Shown piece after piece: positions 46,326 to 56,177 of a DNA stretch of 64,000 nucleotides; positions within the stretch are counted from its first letter, which is position 1; the number at the start of each line of letters is the position of its first letter. Position numbers and translations under genes: made by a program. The notes below the pieces were generated by a model. That model did no database searches. It had not been told where the DNA came from and was given only the letters and a program-made list of their open reading frames with translations. This DNA comes from Pseudomonas allokribbensis (GTDB taxonomy: Bacteria; Pseudomonadota; Gammaproteobacteria; Pseudomonadales; Pseudomonadaceae): positions 2,427,001 to 2,491,000 of the forward strand of contig NZ_CP062252.1 in NCBI RefSeq assembly GCF_014863605.1. The letters run 5' to 3'.

Positions 46326-47423
46326 TTATTTGCCGAGCTTCACCCGGGTCCAGCCCCGGGTCATGATCCGTTGCGTGGAAATCGGTTGATCCGGCACCGC
46401 ATACAGCGTGGCCATCACTTCCTGCGACGGGTACGAGCCCGGGTCGTTGCGGATCGCTTCATCCACCAGGGGCGTCGCCGCCGAGTTGGCGTTGCTGTAA
46501 CCGTTGCTGTTGGTGATCTCGGCGATGATGTCCGGACGCATCAGGAAGTCCATGAACAGGTAAGCGTTCTCGACGTTCGCCGCATCGCGTGGAATGGCGA
46601 CCATGTCGTAGAAGCTGCCGGCACCTTCCTTCGGAATGCTGTAGTCGATCACTACGTTGTTGCCCGATTCCACCGCGCGGGCCTTGGCCTGCAGCACGTC
46701 GCCCGAGTAACCGACGGCGACGCAGATGTTGCCGTTGGCCAGGTCCGAAATGTATTTCGAAGAGTGGAAGTACGCCACGTTCGGGCGAATCTTCATGAAC
46801 AGCGCCTCGGCTTCCTTGATGTGCGCGGTGTCCTTGTCATTCACCGGATAGCCCAGATAGTGCAGGGCAGCCGGGATCATTTCGGTCGGTGAATCGAGGA
46901 AACTGATGCCACAAGCCTTCAGCTTCTCGGCGTTCTCCGGTTTGAATAGCAGGTCCCAGGAGTTGGTCGGCGCGTTCTTGCCGAGCACTTCCTTGACCTT
47001 GGCCGGGTTGAAGCCGATGCCGATCGAGCCCCACATGTACGGGAACGCGTGGGCGTTGTCCGGATCACTGGCGGAGGCGTTTTTCAGCAGCACCGGGTTG
47101 AGGTTTTTCCAGTTTGGCAGCTTCGACTTGTCCAGGGTCTGATAGACCCCGGCCTTGATCTGCTTGGCCAGGAAACTGTTGGACGGCACCACGATGTCGT
47201 AGCCGGATTTACCCGCGAGCAGACGCGCCTCGAGGGTTTCATTGCTGTCGAACACGTCGTAGGTCACGCGGATGCCGGTCTCGTCCTCGAACTTCTTGAC
47301 GGTGTCCGGGGCGATGTAATCCGACCAGTTGTAAACGCGCAGCACCTTGTCGTTGGCCTGGGCGCCTGTGGCGATTGCGCCCAATAAGGACAGTGTCAGC
47401 AGAGTCCTGCCAAACATTTTCAT
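46326..47423 (-). CDS. potF: Polyamine ABC transporter periplasmic binding protein (PotF/SpuD type)
   Basis: A 365-residue protein has a signal peptide (residues 1-23, ending AQA). It starts the mature part with [25 protein letters not shown], followed by the ligand-site stretches [15 protein letters not shown] and [11 protein letters not shown], characteristic of PotD/PotF. It binds putrescine or spermidine and delivers it to the PotHI permeases. It is the last gene of the minus-strand transport operon, unlike E. coli potFGHI where it is first. GGAG precedes the ATG at 47423. Confidence 0.95.
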   Translation of the reverse strand: MKMFGRTLLTLSLLGAIATGAQANDKVLRVYNWSDYIAPDTVKKFEDETGIRVTYDVFDSNETLEARLLAGKSGYDIVVPSNSFLAKQIKAGVYQTLDKSKLPNWKNLNPVLLKNASASDPDNAHAFPYMWGSIGIGFNPAKVKEVLGKNAPTNSWDLLFKPENAEKLKACGISFLDSPTEMIPAALHYLGYPVNDKDTAHIKEAEALFMKIRPNVAYFHSSKYISDLANGNICVAVGYSGDVLQAKARAVESGNNVVIDYSIPKEGAGSFYDMVAIPRDAANVENAYLFMDFLMRPDIIAEITNSNGYSNANSAATPLVDEAIRNDPGSYPSQEVMATLYAVPDQPISTQRIMTRGWTRVKLGK

Positions 47424-47484
47424 CGGTGAAACTCCATTCTTTTTATTCAAAAGCTTTTAAGCAAAAGCGCAAAGCCGTAAAACG

Positions 47485-47503
47485 CGACGGCCCTAGGCCG
47501 TCG
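47485..47503 (-). other. Intercistronic hairpin at the potI stop
   Basis: CGACGGCC-cta-GGCCGTCG, where the loop is the potI stop codon. There is no T run. It may protect the upstream mRNA or adjust expression of the abundant binding protein downstream. Confidence 0.55.
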
Positions 47504-48377
47504 CTGCCACTCGTTGAGGTTGCGGTTGCTGCCACGATTCGTTGGCGGTCTGATCCATGGCTTCCTGAATCGCCCGCTTGCGGTTGGCTTCTGCCTTGCG
47601 GCCGAAGTACCAGACCAGGAAGGTCACCAGCGACACCGCCAGCAGAATCAGGCTGGCCACGGCGTTGATCTCGGGCTTAACGCCCAGACGCACGGCCGAG
47701 AACACTTCCATCGGCAGGGTGGTGGAACCTGGCCCGGAGACGAAGCTCGCCAACACCAGGTCATCCAGCGACAGAGCGAACGACATCATGCCGCCCGCCG
47801 CCAGCGACGGCGCGATCATCGGGATGGTGATCAGGAAAAACACCTTGAACGGCTTCGCGCCCAGATCCATCGCCGCCTCTTCGATCGACAGGTCCAGCTC
47901 GCGCAAGCGGGCGGAGACTACCACCGCCACATAAGCGGCACAAAACGTGGTGTGGGCGATCCAGATCGTGACGATGCCACGCTCCTGCGGCCAGCCGATC
48001 AGTTGCGCCATCGCCACGAACAGCAGCAACAGCGACAGACCGGTGATCACCTCAGGCATGACCAGCGGCGCGGTCACCAGACCACCGAACAGCGTACGAC
48101 CCTTGAAGCGTGTCACGCGGGTCAGCACGAAAGCGGCGAGGGTGCCCAGCGCCACGGCGGCGATCGCGGTGTAGCAGGCGATTTCCAGCGAGCGCACCAC
48201 CGAGCCCATCAGTTGCGTGTTGTCGAGCAGGCCGACATACCACTTCACCGACCAGCCACCCCAGACCGTCACCAGTTTCGAGGCGTTGAACGAGTAGATC
48301 ACCAGAATCAGCATCGGCAGATAGATGAACATCAGGCCGAAGATCAGCATGAACTTTGAAAATCCGAAGCGTTTCAT
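47493..48377 (-). CDS. potI: Polyamine ABC transporter permease
   Basis: A 294-residue permease has six helices and the EAA-loop REL then SIEEAAMDLGAKPFKVFFLITIPMIAPSLAAG that docks to the ATPase. It is PotI/PotC-like. The start overlaps the previous permease stop by 4 bases (ATGA). It forms the inner-membrane channel with PotH. Confidence 0.94.
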   Translation of the reverse strand: MKRFGFSKFMLIFGLMFIYLPMLILVIYSFNASKLVTVWGGWSVKWYVGLLDNTQLMGSVVRSLEIACYTAIAAVALGTLAAFVLTRVTRFKGRTLFGGLVTAPLVMPEVITGLSLLLLFVAMAQLIGWPQERGIVTIWIAHTTFCAAYVAVVVSARLRELDLSIEEAAMDLGAKPFKVFFLITIPMIAPSLAAGGMMSFALSLDDLVLASFVSGPGSTTLPMEVFSAVRLGVKPEINAVASLILLAVSLVTFLVWYFGRKAEANRKRAIQEAMDQTANESWQQPQPQRVAATA

Positions 48378-49288
48378 CCCCGTGCCTCCATCTCTTTGGC
48401 CTGGCTGCGGTTGAACAGCAGAATCGGCACAATCAGGATCAACAGCATCACCACCGCCAGGGCGGACGCCACCGGCCAGTCGCGGTTATTGAAGAACTCT
48501 TGCCACAGCACGCGACCGATCATCAGGGTCTCCGGGCCACCCAGCAGTTCCGGGATCACGAACTCGCCCACCACCGGAATGAACACCAGCATGCAGCCGG
48601 CGATGATGCCGTTCTTGGCCAGCGGCACGGTGATTTTCCAGAAGTTGTTGAAGTTGCTCGAGCCCAGATCCTGCGCGGCTTCCAGCAGGCTGCCGTCGTG
48701 CTTCACCAGGTTGGCGTACAGCGGCAGCACCATGAATGGCAGATACGCATAGACGACGCCGATATACACGGCCGTATTGGTGTTGAGGATCTCGATCGGG
48801 TGATCGGTGAGCCCGGTCCACATCAAAAATGCGTTGAGCAAACCGTTGTTGCTGAGGATGCCCATCCATGCGTAAACACGGATCAGGATCGCGGTCCAGG
48901 TCGGCATCATGATCAACAGCAGCAGGACGTTTTGCGCTTCCTTGCTGGCCTTGGTGATCGCGTAGGCCATCGGGAAACCGATCACCAGGCACATCAGCGT
49001 GCTCAGCGCCGCGACCTTCAGCGAACCGAGGTAGGCCGACAAGTATAGCTCGTCTTCGCCGAGCATGGTGTAGTTGCCGATGTTCAGGAACAGCTGGAAT
49101 TTCTGTTCGGCGTAGGTGTAGATCTCCGAGTACGGCGGGATCGACAGCGCGGCTTCCGAGAAACTGATCTTCATCACCAGGAAGAACGGCAGCATGAAGA
49201 ATAGGAACAGCCAGATGAACGGGATGCCGATGACGAACTTTCGCCCGCTGGGCACCAGGCGCAGGAATTGCTGATTGAAGGTTCTCAT
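48374..49288 (-). CDS. potH: Polyamine ABC transporter permease
   Basis: A 304-residue permease has six helices and the EAA motif SLLEAAQDLGSSNFNNFWKITVPLAKNGIIAG. It is PotH/PotB-like. The ATG at 49288 overlaps the stop of the ATPase gene (ATGA). Partner of PotI. Confidence 0.94.
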   Translation of the reverse strand: MRTFNQQFLRLVPSGRKFVIGIPFIWLFLFFMLPFFLVMKISFSEAALSIPPYSEIYTYAEQKFQLFLNIGNYTMLGEDELYLSAYLGSLKVAALSTLMCLVIGFPMAYAITKASKEAQNVLLLLIMMPTWTAILIRVYAWMGILSNNGLLNAFLMWTGLTDHPIEILNTNTAVYIGVVYAYLPFMVLPLYANLVKHDGSLLEAAQDLGSSNFNNFWKITVPLAKNGIIAGCMLVFIPVVGEFVIPELLGGPETLMIGRVLWQEFFNNRDWPVASALAVVMLLILIVPILLFNRSQAKEMEARG

Positions 49289-50427
49289 GAGCGCAGTACC
49301 ACGCCGCTGTCGTCTTCCCACCAGACGTAGACCTTGTCGTCCCAGGTCGGACGCGCGCCACGGCGTTCGGCGTTGGCCATGAACGACTGGACGATCTTGC
49401 CGCTCGGCAACTCGACGTAGAACACCGAGTGGCCGCCGAGGTAGGCGATGTCATGCACCTTGCCTTCGGACCAGTTGTAGCGGGTCTCTGGCTTGATCGT
49501 GCTGACGAGCATTTTTTCCGGGCGGATCGCGTAGGTGATCGACTTGTCCTGCACCGAGGTGCTGACGCCATGACCGACGTAGATCTTTTGCTGCAAGTCC
49601 GGACTGTGAATGATCGCGTGACCTTCAAGGTCCTCGACCACGGTGCCGTCAAAGGCGTTCACGTTGCCGATGAATTCGCAGACCATGCGGCTGACCGGTG
49701 CTTCATAGATGTCGACCGGGCTGCCGATCTGGGCGATCCAGCCCAGGTGCATGATCGCGATGCGCTCGGCCATGGTCATGGCCTCTTCCTGGTCGTGGGT
49801 CACCATCACGCAAGTCACGCCGACGCGCTCAATGATCTCCACCAGTTCCAGCTGCATTTGCGAGCGCAGCTTTTTATCCAGTGCGCCCATCGGTTCGTCG
49901 AGCAGCAACAGCTTCGGACGCTTGGCCAGGGAGCGGGCGAGGGCCACGCGCTGACGCTGGCCACCGGACAGCTGATGCGGGCGGCGCTTGGCGTATTGGG
50001 TCATGTGTACAAGACGCAGCATTTCTTCGACGCGGGCGTCGATTTCGCTGGTCGGCAAACGGTCCTGCTTGAGGCCGAAGGCAATGTTCTGCGCGACAGT
50101 CATGTGCGGGAACAGGGCGTAGGACTGGAACATCATGTTGATCGGCCGCTCGTACGGCGGCATGTCGGTGATGTCCACACCGTCGAGCAGAATGCGTCCT
50201 TCAGTCGGCCGTTCGAAACCGGCGAGCATGCGCAGCAGGGTCGATTTGCCCGAGCCGGAGCCGCCGAGCAGGGCGAAGATTTCGCCCTGATGGATCTCCA
50301 GGGACACGTCGTCCACAGCGGTGGTTTCGTCGAACTTCTTGGTGACTCGATCGACTTTCACCAGAACCTTTTTCGGTTGCTGATGACCTTCAAGAGCCTT
50401 CCTGTAAGTGCTGGAGGCGTTTGCCAT
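49285..50427 (-). CDS. potG: Polyamine ABC transporter ATPase
   Basis: A 380-residue ATPase has Walker A GGSGSGKST, Q-loop FQSYALFPHM, signature LSGGQRQRVALARSLA, Walker B LLLLDEPMGALD and H-loop VTHDQEEA. The C-terminal TOBE-like domain is at about 290-370. It powers polyamine import. First gene of the transport block, 219 bases downstream of the hydrolase gene on the same strand. Confidence 0.95.
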   Translation of the reverse strand: MANASSTYRKALEGHQQPKKVLVKVDRVTKKFDETTAVDDVSLEIHQGEIFALLGGSGSGKSTLLRMLAGFERPTEGRILLDGVDITDMPPYERPINMMFQSYALFPHMTVAQNIAFGLKQDRLPTSEIDARVEEMLRLVHMTQYAKRRPHQLSGGQRQRVALARSLAKRPKLLLLDEPMGALDKKLRSQMQLELVEIIERVGVTCVMVTHDQEEAMTMAERIAIMHLGWIAQIGSPVDIYEAPVSRMVCEFIGNVNAFDGTVVEDLEGHAIIHSPDLQQKIYVGHGVSTSVQDKSITYAIRPEKMLVSTIKPETRYNWSEGKVHDIAYLGGHSVFYVELPSGKIVQSFMANAERRGARPTWDDKVYVWWEDDSGVVLRS

Positions 50428-50646
50428 GTGAAACTCCCAACAGGTTTCAGTCGCCGGGCCAACGCGGCCTGGCTTAAGAGTGGATTGCAGACCCGCACCG
50501 TGCGGGTTGTTCGGCGCCGCCGTCCTGGCTGCCGGGTGGTGCTTTTTGTTTTCGCGGTGTGTTGCTGATCGCGGATGACGGATGCACAGGTGCGCAGCCG
50601 CCGACCCCGCGGGGGCAGTAAATGGTTTTGCAATCGTTGGGTGGCG

Positions 50647-51408
50647 TCAGCGCTGGTTACGTCGCGCCGCACGCTGGCGGCAAGCCTCGCCGAATGCCTG
50701 GAAAATCCGCAGGTAGTTCGGGTTGTCCAGCACCTGCCATTCCGGGTGCCATTGCACGCCGAGGGCAAAGGTCGGGCTGTGCTCCACCGAGACCGCCTCG
50801 ATCAAGCCATCCGGCGCCACGGCTTCGGCGCGCAGGCCGGGAGCGAGGCGGTCGATGCCCTGACTGTGAATCGAGTTGACCTGGAATTCACCCGGCAGCT
50901 CCAGCGCTTCGAACACGCCACCGGCCAGCACCGTCACGGCGTGGGCCGGGGCGTACTGCACGGCGACATCCGGGCTGTCGGCTTCGCGGTGATCGAGCAT
51001 GCCCGGCAACTCATGCACCTTCTGGTGCAGGCTGCCGCCGAACGCTACGTTCATTTCCTGGAAACCCCGGCAGATGCCGAGTACCGGAACGCCCGCCGCG
51101 ATGGCTGCACGTAATAAAGGAAGGGTGGTGGCATCCCGCGCCGGATCGTGATCCGTGCCGGGAGCGCTGTCCGGGCCCTGATAGTGGAAAGGTTCCACGT
51201 TGGACGGCGAGCCGGTCAGCAACAGACCGTCGAGCTGACCCAGCAGGTCTTCGATTTCAGTCAGTTTGCCAAGGGATGGAATGACGACGGGCAACCCCAG
51301 CGCCGCAACGCTGACAGCGCGAACGTATTTGTCGCCGCTGATGTGGTAGGGGTGCAGGCCAATCTGTTTGACGCACGCAGTAACGCCGATCAATGGCTTG
51401 AATGCCAT
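50647..51408 (-). CDS. puuD: Gamma-glutamyl-GABA hydrolase (class I glutamine amidotransferase fold)
   Basis: A 253-residue enzyme has the nucleophile Cys in VLGICRGFQEMNVAFGGSLHQ and the His/Glu pair in VQWHPEW, with LLLTGSPSNVEP upstream. It splits gamma-glutamyl-GABA to glutamate and GABA, the last step of the glutamylated putrescine route (PuuD/PauD). It is divergent from the synthetase gene, with a 282-base shared promoter region. Confidence 0.93.
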   Translation of the reverse strand: MAFKPLIGVTACVKQIGLHPYHISGDKYVRAVSVAALGLPVVIPSLGKLTEIEDLLGQLDGLLLTGSPSNVEPFHYQGPDSAPGTDHDPARDATTLPLLRAAIAAGVPVLGICRGFQEMNVAFGGSLHQKVHELPGMLDHREADSPDVAVQYAPAHAVTVLAGGVFEALELPGEFQVNSIHSQGIDRLAPGLRAEAVAPDGLIEAVSVEHSPTFALGVQWHPEWQVLDNPNYLRIFQAFGEACRQRAARRNQR

Positions 51409-51690
51409 TTTTATTCACCTCGAAGTTTGACACTTGAACGAGCTTTTTCGGAGCTTAGCCTCGTTGATTTTAATTAACAACTCCCATGTAAAAAATTCTA
51501 AACGCCGTTCATCAAATCTTCATGATTCCCGGGCCTCTGGCGCCTGCGTTGGCACGAGAGTGTTAAAAAAAGCCCGAAAAATAAACGCTGAGCGGCCATG
51601 TGTTCGCTATTGACTTCACTTTGCCGTTCGGGTTGACTGGCTCGGCGAAACAGCAGTGAACATAATAATTAACAGCTAAATAGGTGCATC
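51409..51690. promoter_or_regulatory. Divergent promoter region of the polyamine genes
   Basis: 282 bases, AT-rich at both ends, lie between puuD and puuA. The PuuR-type repressor encoded at 56178 is the expected binder. No clear sigma-54 site: TTGGCACGAGAGTGTTA at about 51550 has the -24 element but lacks the GC at -12. Ribosome site for puuA is AGGTG. Confidence 0.5.
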
Positions 51691-53067
51691 ATGTCGGTCC
51701 CTCTGCGTGCCGTTCAACTCAACGAAGCAAACGCATTCCTTAAGAAACATCCTGAGGTTTTGTACGTCGACCTTCTGATTGCAGACATGAACGGTGTGGT
51801 GCGCGGCAAGCGCATCGAGCGCACCAGTCTTCATAAGGTTTACGAGAAAGGCATCAACTTGCCGGCTTCGCTTTTCGCCCTCGACATCAATGGCTCCACG
51901 GTGGAAAGCACTGGCTTGGGTCTGGACATCGGCGACTCTGACCGCATCTGCTATCCGATCCCGGGCACCCTGAGCATCGAGCCTTGGCAGAAGCGCCCGA
52001 CCGCACAACTGCTGATGACCATGCACGAACTGGAAGGCGAGCCGTTCTTCGCCGACCCGCGTGAAGTGTTGGCCAACGTGGTGCGCAAGTTCGACGAAAT
52101 GGGCCTCACCATCTGCGCCGCGTTCGAACTCGAGTTCTACCTGATCGACCAGGACAACGTGAACGGCCGTCCGCAATCGCCGCGTTCGCCGGTTTCGGGC
52201 AAGCGTCCGGTGTCGACCCAGGTTTACCTGATCGATGACCTGGACGAGTACGTCGACTGCCTGCAAGACATCCTCGAAGGCGCGAAAGAGCAGGGCATTC
52301 CTGCCGACGCCATCGTCAAGGAGAGCGCCCCGGCGCAGTTCGAAGTCAACCTGCACCACGTATCCGACCCGATCAAGGCGTGCGACTACGCCGTCCTGCT
52401 CAAGCGTCTGGTGAAGAACATCGCCTACGATCACGAGATGGACACCACCTTCATGGCCAAGCCGTATCCGGGCCAGGCGGGCAACGGTCTGCACGTGCAC
52501 ATTTCGATTCTGGACAAGGAAGGCAACAACATCTTCGCCAGCGAGGATCCCGAGCAGAACGCCGCGCTGCGCCACGCGATCGGCGGTGTGCTGGAGACCC
52601 TGCCTGCGCAAATGGCCTTCCTGTGCCCGAACGTCAACTCGTACCGCCGTTTCGGCGCACAGTTCTACGTGCCGAACTCGCCGAGCTGGGGCATCGACAA
52701 CCGTACCGTGGCAGTACGCGTGCCAACCGGTTCGGCAGACGCCGTGCGCATCGAGCATCGTGTCGCCGGTGCCGACGCCAACCCGTACCTGCTGATGGCT
52801 TCCGTGCTGGCCGGTATTCACCACGGCCTGACCAACCAGATCGAACCGGGCGCCCCGGTCGAAGGCAACAGCTACGAGCAGAACGAACAGAGCCTGCCGA
52901 ACAACCTGCGCGACGCCCTGCGTGAGCTGGACGACAGCGAAGTCATGGCCCGCTACATCGACCCGACGTACATCGACGTGTTCGTCGCGTGCAAGGAAAG
53001 CGAGCTGGCCGAGTTCGAAAACTCGATCTCTGACCTTGAGTACAACTGGTATCTGCATACCGTCTGA
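51691..53067 (+). CDS. puuA: Gamma-glutamylpolyamine synthetase (glutamine synthetase family)
   Basis: A 458-residue GS-fold ligase has the metal- and nucleotide-site motifs AAFELEFYL, KESAPAQFEVNLHHV, NGLHVHISI and the NRTVAVRVP/RIEHRVAGADANPYL block. It joins glutamate to putrescine (or other amines) with ATP, as PuuA/PauA. First gene of the plus-strand block; the dehydrogenase follows 78 bases later. Confidence 0.94.
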   Translation: MSVPLRAVQLNEANAFLKKHPEVLYVDLLIADMNGVVRGKRIERTSLHKVYEKGINLPASLFALDINGSTVESTGLGLDIGDSDRICYPIPGTLSIEPWQKRPTAQLLMTMHELEGEPFFADPREVLANVVRKFDEMGLTICAAFELEFYLIDQDNVNGRPQSPRSPVSGKRPVSTQVYLIDDLDEYVDCLQDILEGAKEQGIPADAIVKESAPAQFEVNLHHVSDPIKACDYAVLLKRLVKNIAYDHEMDTTFMAKPYPGQAGNGLHVHISILDKEGNNIFASEDPEQNAALRHAIGGVLETLPAQMAFLCPNVNSYRRFGAQFYVPNSPSWGIDNRTVAVRVPTGSADAVRIEHRVAGADANPYLLMASVLAGIHHGLTNQIEPGAPVEGNSYEQNEQSLPNNLRDALRELDDSEVMARYIDPTYIDVFVACKESELAEFENSISDLEYNWYLHTV

Positions 53068-53091
53068 CGCTCGAGCGCTCACCCCGCAAGC

Positions 53092-53117
53092 ACCGCCGAT
53101 TCCGTGGGAACGGCGGT
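53092..53117 (+). other. Intercistronic hairpin puuA-puuC
   Basis: ACCGCCG / CGGCGGT, extended by ATTCC/GGAA, lies in the gap before the dehydrogenase gene. There is no T run. It may tune relative expression. Confidence 0.5.
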
Positions 53118-53145
53118 CACCTCTTTCTCTGTGTGAGTCACCCCC

Positions 53146-54636
53146 ATGACCATGACCCGCAACGACTGGGAACAACGCTTCCAGTCCCTGACCCTTGAAT
53201 CCCGCGCCTTCATCAATGGCGAATACCGCCCGGCCATCAGCGGCGACACCTTCGAATGCCTGAGCCCCGTCGACGGCCGTTTCCTGGCCTCCGTCGCCAG
53301 CACCGATGAAGCCGACGCCAACCTGGCCGTCGAAGCCGCGCGCCAATCCTTCAACTCCGGCGTGTGGGCCAACAAGCCCCCGGCCGAGCGCAAGCGCATC
53401 CTGATCCGCTTCGCCGATCTGATCCTGCAACACCAGGAAGAACTGGCGCTGCTCGAAACCCTCGACATGGGCAAACCGATCAGCGACTCGATGAGCATCG
53501 ACATCCCGGCGACCGCCAACGCGATCCGCTGGAGCGCCGAAGCGATCGACAAGATCTACGATGAAGTCGCCGCCACTCCGCACGACCAACTCGGTCTGGT
53601 GACTCGCGAGCCATCGGGCGTGGTTGCAGCCATCGTGCCGTGGAACTTCCCGCTGATCATGGCCAGCTGGAAATTCGCCCCGGCATTGGCGGCAGGTAAC
53701 TCGTTCATCCTCAAGCCTTCGGAAAAGTCGCCGCTGACCGCGATCCGCATCGCTCAGTTGGCGCTGGATGCTGGCATCCCGAAAGGCGTGTTCAACGTCC
53801 TGCCAGGCTTCGGCCACACCGTCGGCAAGGCGCTGGCGCTGCACATGGACGTCGATGTGCTGGCCTTCACAGGCTCCACCGCGATTGCCAAGCAACTGAT
53901 GATTTATGCCGGCCAAAGCAACATGAAACGCGTCTGGCTCGAAGCAGGGGGCAAGAGCCCGAACGTGGTGTTTGCCGACGCACCGGACTTGCGCGCGGCA
54001 GCACAAGCAGCGGCCGGCGCCATTGCGTTCAACCAGGGCGAAGTCTGCACCGCCGGCTCGCGCCTGCTGGTGGAGCGTTCGATCCGCGAGCAATTCATCC
54101 CGCTGCTGGTGGAAGCGCTGCAAGCGTGGAAACCGGGTCACGCCCTCGATCCGGCGACCACCGTCGGCGCTGTGGTCGATCAGCGTCAACTGGACAACGT
54201 GCTGCGCTACATCAGCATCGGTCGGGAGCAGGGCGCCGAACTGATCGCCGGCGGCCACCGCACCCTCGAAGAGACCGGCGGCAGCTACGTCGAGCCGACG
54301 ATTTTCGACGGCGTGACCAACGCCATGACCATCGCCCGCGAAGAAATCTTTGGCCCGGTGCTGTCGCTGATCACCTTCGACACCGTTGAAGAAGCGCTGC
54401 ACATCGCCAACGACAGCATCTTCGGTCTCGCCGCCGGGGTCTGGACCAGCAACCTGAGCAAGGCCCACACCTTCGCCCGTGGCCTGCGCGCCGGCAGCGT
54501 CTGGGTCAACCAATACGACGGCGGCGACATGACCGCGCCGTTCGGTGGCTTCAAACAGTCGGGCAACGGTCGCGACAAATCGCTGCACGCGTTCGACAAG
54601 TACACCGAGCTGAAAGCGACCTGGATCAAGCTCTGA
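53146..54636 (+). CDS. puuC: Gamma-glutamyl-gamma-aminobutyraldehyde dehydrogenase
   Basis: A 496-residue aldehyde dehydrogenase has NAD-site IVPWNFPLIMASWKFAPALAAGN, FTGSTAIAKQL, the catalytic Glu in LEAGGKSPNVVF and Cys in NQGEVCTAGSRLLV. It oxidises the aldehyde formed by the FAD oxidase (PuuC/PauC; the same enzyme class as KauB). Lies between synthetase and oxidase genes. Confidence 0.94.
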   Translation: MTMTRNDWEQRFQSLTLESRAFINGEYRPAISGDTFECLSPVDGRFLASVASTDEADANLAVEAARQSFNSGVWANKPPAERKRILIRFADLILQHQEELALLETLDMGKPISDSMSIDIPATANAIRWSAEAIDKIYDEVAATPHDQLGLVTREPSGVVAAIVPWNFPLIMASWKFAPALAAGNSFILKPSEKSPLTAIRIAQLALDAGIPKGVFNVLPGFGHTVGKALALHMDVDVLAFTGSTAIAKQLMIYAGQSNMKRVWLEAGGKSPNVVFADAPDLRAAAQAAAGAIAFNQGEVCTAGSRLLVERSIREQFIPLLVEALQAWKPGHALDPATTVGAVVDQRQLDNVLRYISIGREQGAELIAGGHRTLEETGGSYVEPTIFDGVTNAMTIAREEIFGPVLSLITFDTVEEALHIANDSIFGLAAGVWTSNLSKAHTFARGLRAGSVWVNQYDGGDMTAPFGGFKQSGNGRDKSLHAFDKYTELKATWIKL

Positions 54637-54651
54637 CTCTTTTACAGCGGT

Positions 54652-54672
54652 GGTCGCCTGCAACCGGCGACC
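54652..54672 (+). other. Intercistronic hairpin puuC-puuB
   Basis: GGTCGCC-tgcaacc-GGCGACC in the 52-base gap, just before the GGAG of the oxidase gene. There is no T run. Confidence 0.5.
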
Positions 54673-54688
54673 CTCGGAGAATAAAAAA

Positions 54689-55972
54689 ATGAAACAACAA
54701 CACGTCAACAGTTACTACGCCGCCACCCGCAACGAAGTGATCGATTTTCCGGTCCTCGAAGAGTCGGTGGAGTGTGATGTCTGCGTCATCGGCGCCGGTT
54801 ACACCGGCCTGTCCTCGGCGCTGTTCCTGACCGAAGCCGGCTACAAGGTGACGGTGCTGGAAGCGGCGAAAGTCGGCTACGGCGCCAGCGGTCGCAACGG
54901 CGGCCAACTGGTCAACTCCTACAGCCGCGACGTCGACGTGATCGAAGAGCGCTACGGCGACAAGACCGCCGAAATCCTCGGCAGCATGATCTTCGAAGGC
55001 GCCGACATCATCCGTTCGCGCATCAAGGAATACGACATCAAATGCGACTACCGCCCGGGCGGTATCTTCGCAGCGATGAACAAGAAACAACTCAACGGCC
55101 TGGCCGAGCAGAAGCGCAACTGGGAACGCTACGGCAACCGCAATCTGAAGATGCTCGACGCTGCGGACATTCGCCGCGAAGTCGGTTCCGACTCCTACGT
55201 CGGTGGTCTGCTGGACATGCAGGGCGGTCACATCCACCCGCTGAACCTGGCCCTCGGTGAAGCTGCGGCCATCGTGCGTCTGGGCGGCAAGATCTACGAG
55301 CAATCCGCTGCGGTGGAAATCAAGTACGGCGAGCCCAACGTCATTCGCACCGCCAAAGGCCAGGTCTGCGCCAAGTACCTGCTGATCGCCGGTAACGCCT
55401 ACCTGCCGCAAGGCCTCGACAACCGCGTGACCGCCAAGAGCATGCCGTGCGGTTCGCAGATCTGCGTCACTGAACCGTTGACCGAGAAACAGGCCCGCAG
55501 CCTGATCACCAACAACTACTGCGTCGAAGACTGCAACTACCTGCTCGACTACTACCGCCTCACCGCCGACAACCGTCTGCTCTACGGCGGCGGCGTGGTC
55601 TACGGCGCCCGTGAACCGGACGACATCGAAACCCTGATCCGCCCGAAGATCCTCAAAACCTTCCCGCAGCTCAAGGACGTGAAAATCGACTACCGCTGGA
55701 CCGGCAACTTCCTGCTGACCATGTCACGCATGCCGCAATTCGGCCGCATTGAGAAAAACGCGTACTACATGCAGGGCTACAGCGGTCACGGCGTCACCTG
55801 CTCGCACCTGGCCGGCAAGCTGATCTCGGAAATGATCCGCGGCGACGCCGAACGCTTCGACGCCTTCGCCTCGCTGCCACACATGCCGATGATCGGCGGC
55901 CGCACTTTCTCGGCCCCGCTGACCGCCCTCGGCGCCGTGTATTACTCGCTGCGCGACCGTTTCGGCATCTGA
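54689..55972 (+). CDS. puuB: Gamma-glutamylputrescine oxidase (FAD-dependent)
   Basis: A 427-residue DadA-fold oxidase has the FAD motif CVIGAGYTGLSSALFLTEAG, GYGASGRNGGQLVNSYS and a C-terminal YMQGYSGHGVTCSHLAGKLI. It oxidises gamma-glutamylputrescine to the aldehyde. The ATG at 54689 follows GGAGAA and gives the length of PuuB (426 residues). A terminator follows. Confidence 0.93.
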   Translation: MKQQHVNSYYAATRNEVIDFPVLEESVECDVCVIGAGYTGLSSALFLTEAGYKVTVLEAAKVGYGASGRNGGQLVNSYSRDVDVIEERYGDKTAEILGSMIFEGADIIRSRIKEYDIKCDYRPGGIFAAMNKKQLNGLAEQKRNWERYGNRNLKMLDAADIRREVGSDSYVGGLLDMQGGHIHPLNLALGEAAAIVRLGGKIYEQSAAVEIKYGEPNVIRTAKGQVCAKYLLIAGNAYLPQGLDNRVTAKSMPCGSQICVTEPLTEKQARSLITNNYCVEDCNYLLDYYRLTADNRLLYGGGVVYGAREPDDIETLIRPKILKTFPQLKDVKIDYRWTGNFLLTMSRMPQFGRIEKNAYYMQGYSGHGVTCSHLAGKLISEMIRGDAERFDAFASLPHMPMIGGRTFSAPLTALGAVYYSLRDRFGI

Positions 55973-55980
55973 TTTACCTC

Positions 55981-56018
55981 GCCGGCGGCGCCCCCCAAAA
56001 GGGCGCTGCCGGCTTTTT
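55981..56018 (+). terminator. Rho-independent terminator of the puuACB block
   Basis: GCCGGCGGCGCCC / GGGCGCTGCCGGC with a 7-base loop and five T. Confidence 0.88.
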
Positions 56019-56177
56019 CATGTGCCGTCCATCGAACCTGCTGAGCAACACCGACAAACGTGATTTAATAGCCGCCTTTCACGGTTCCGGGACACGGGAG
56101 CAACGTGATCCGCGCGACCTGCGCGGCACCCGCCACCCACCCCCATTACCCTTAAGTCGTTCTCACATAAGGCTGTC

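Noticed and set aside
51545..51575. Possible sigma-54 promoter before puuA
   Set aside because: TTGGCACG fits the -24 element but the -12 GC is absent at the required spacing.
51676..54708. A 1010-codon open minus-strand frame opposite puuA and puuC
   Set aside because: It is the antisense shadow of two well-supported genes and has the composition of a GC-rich opposite frame.
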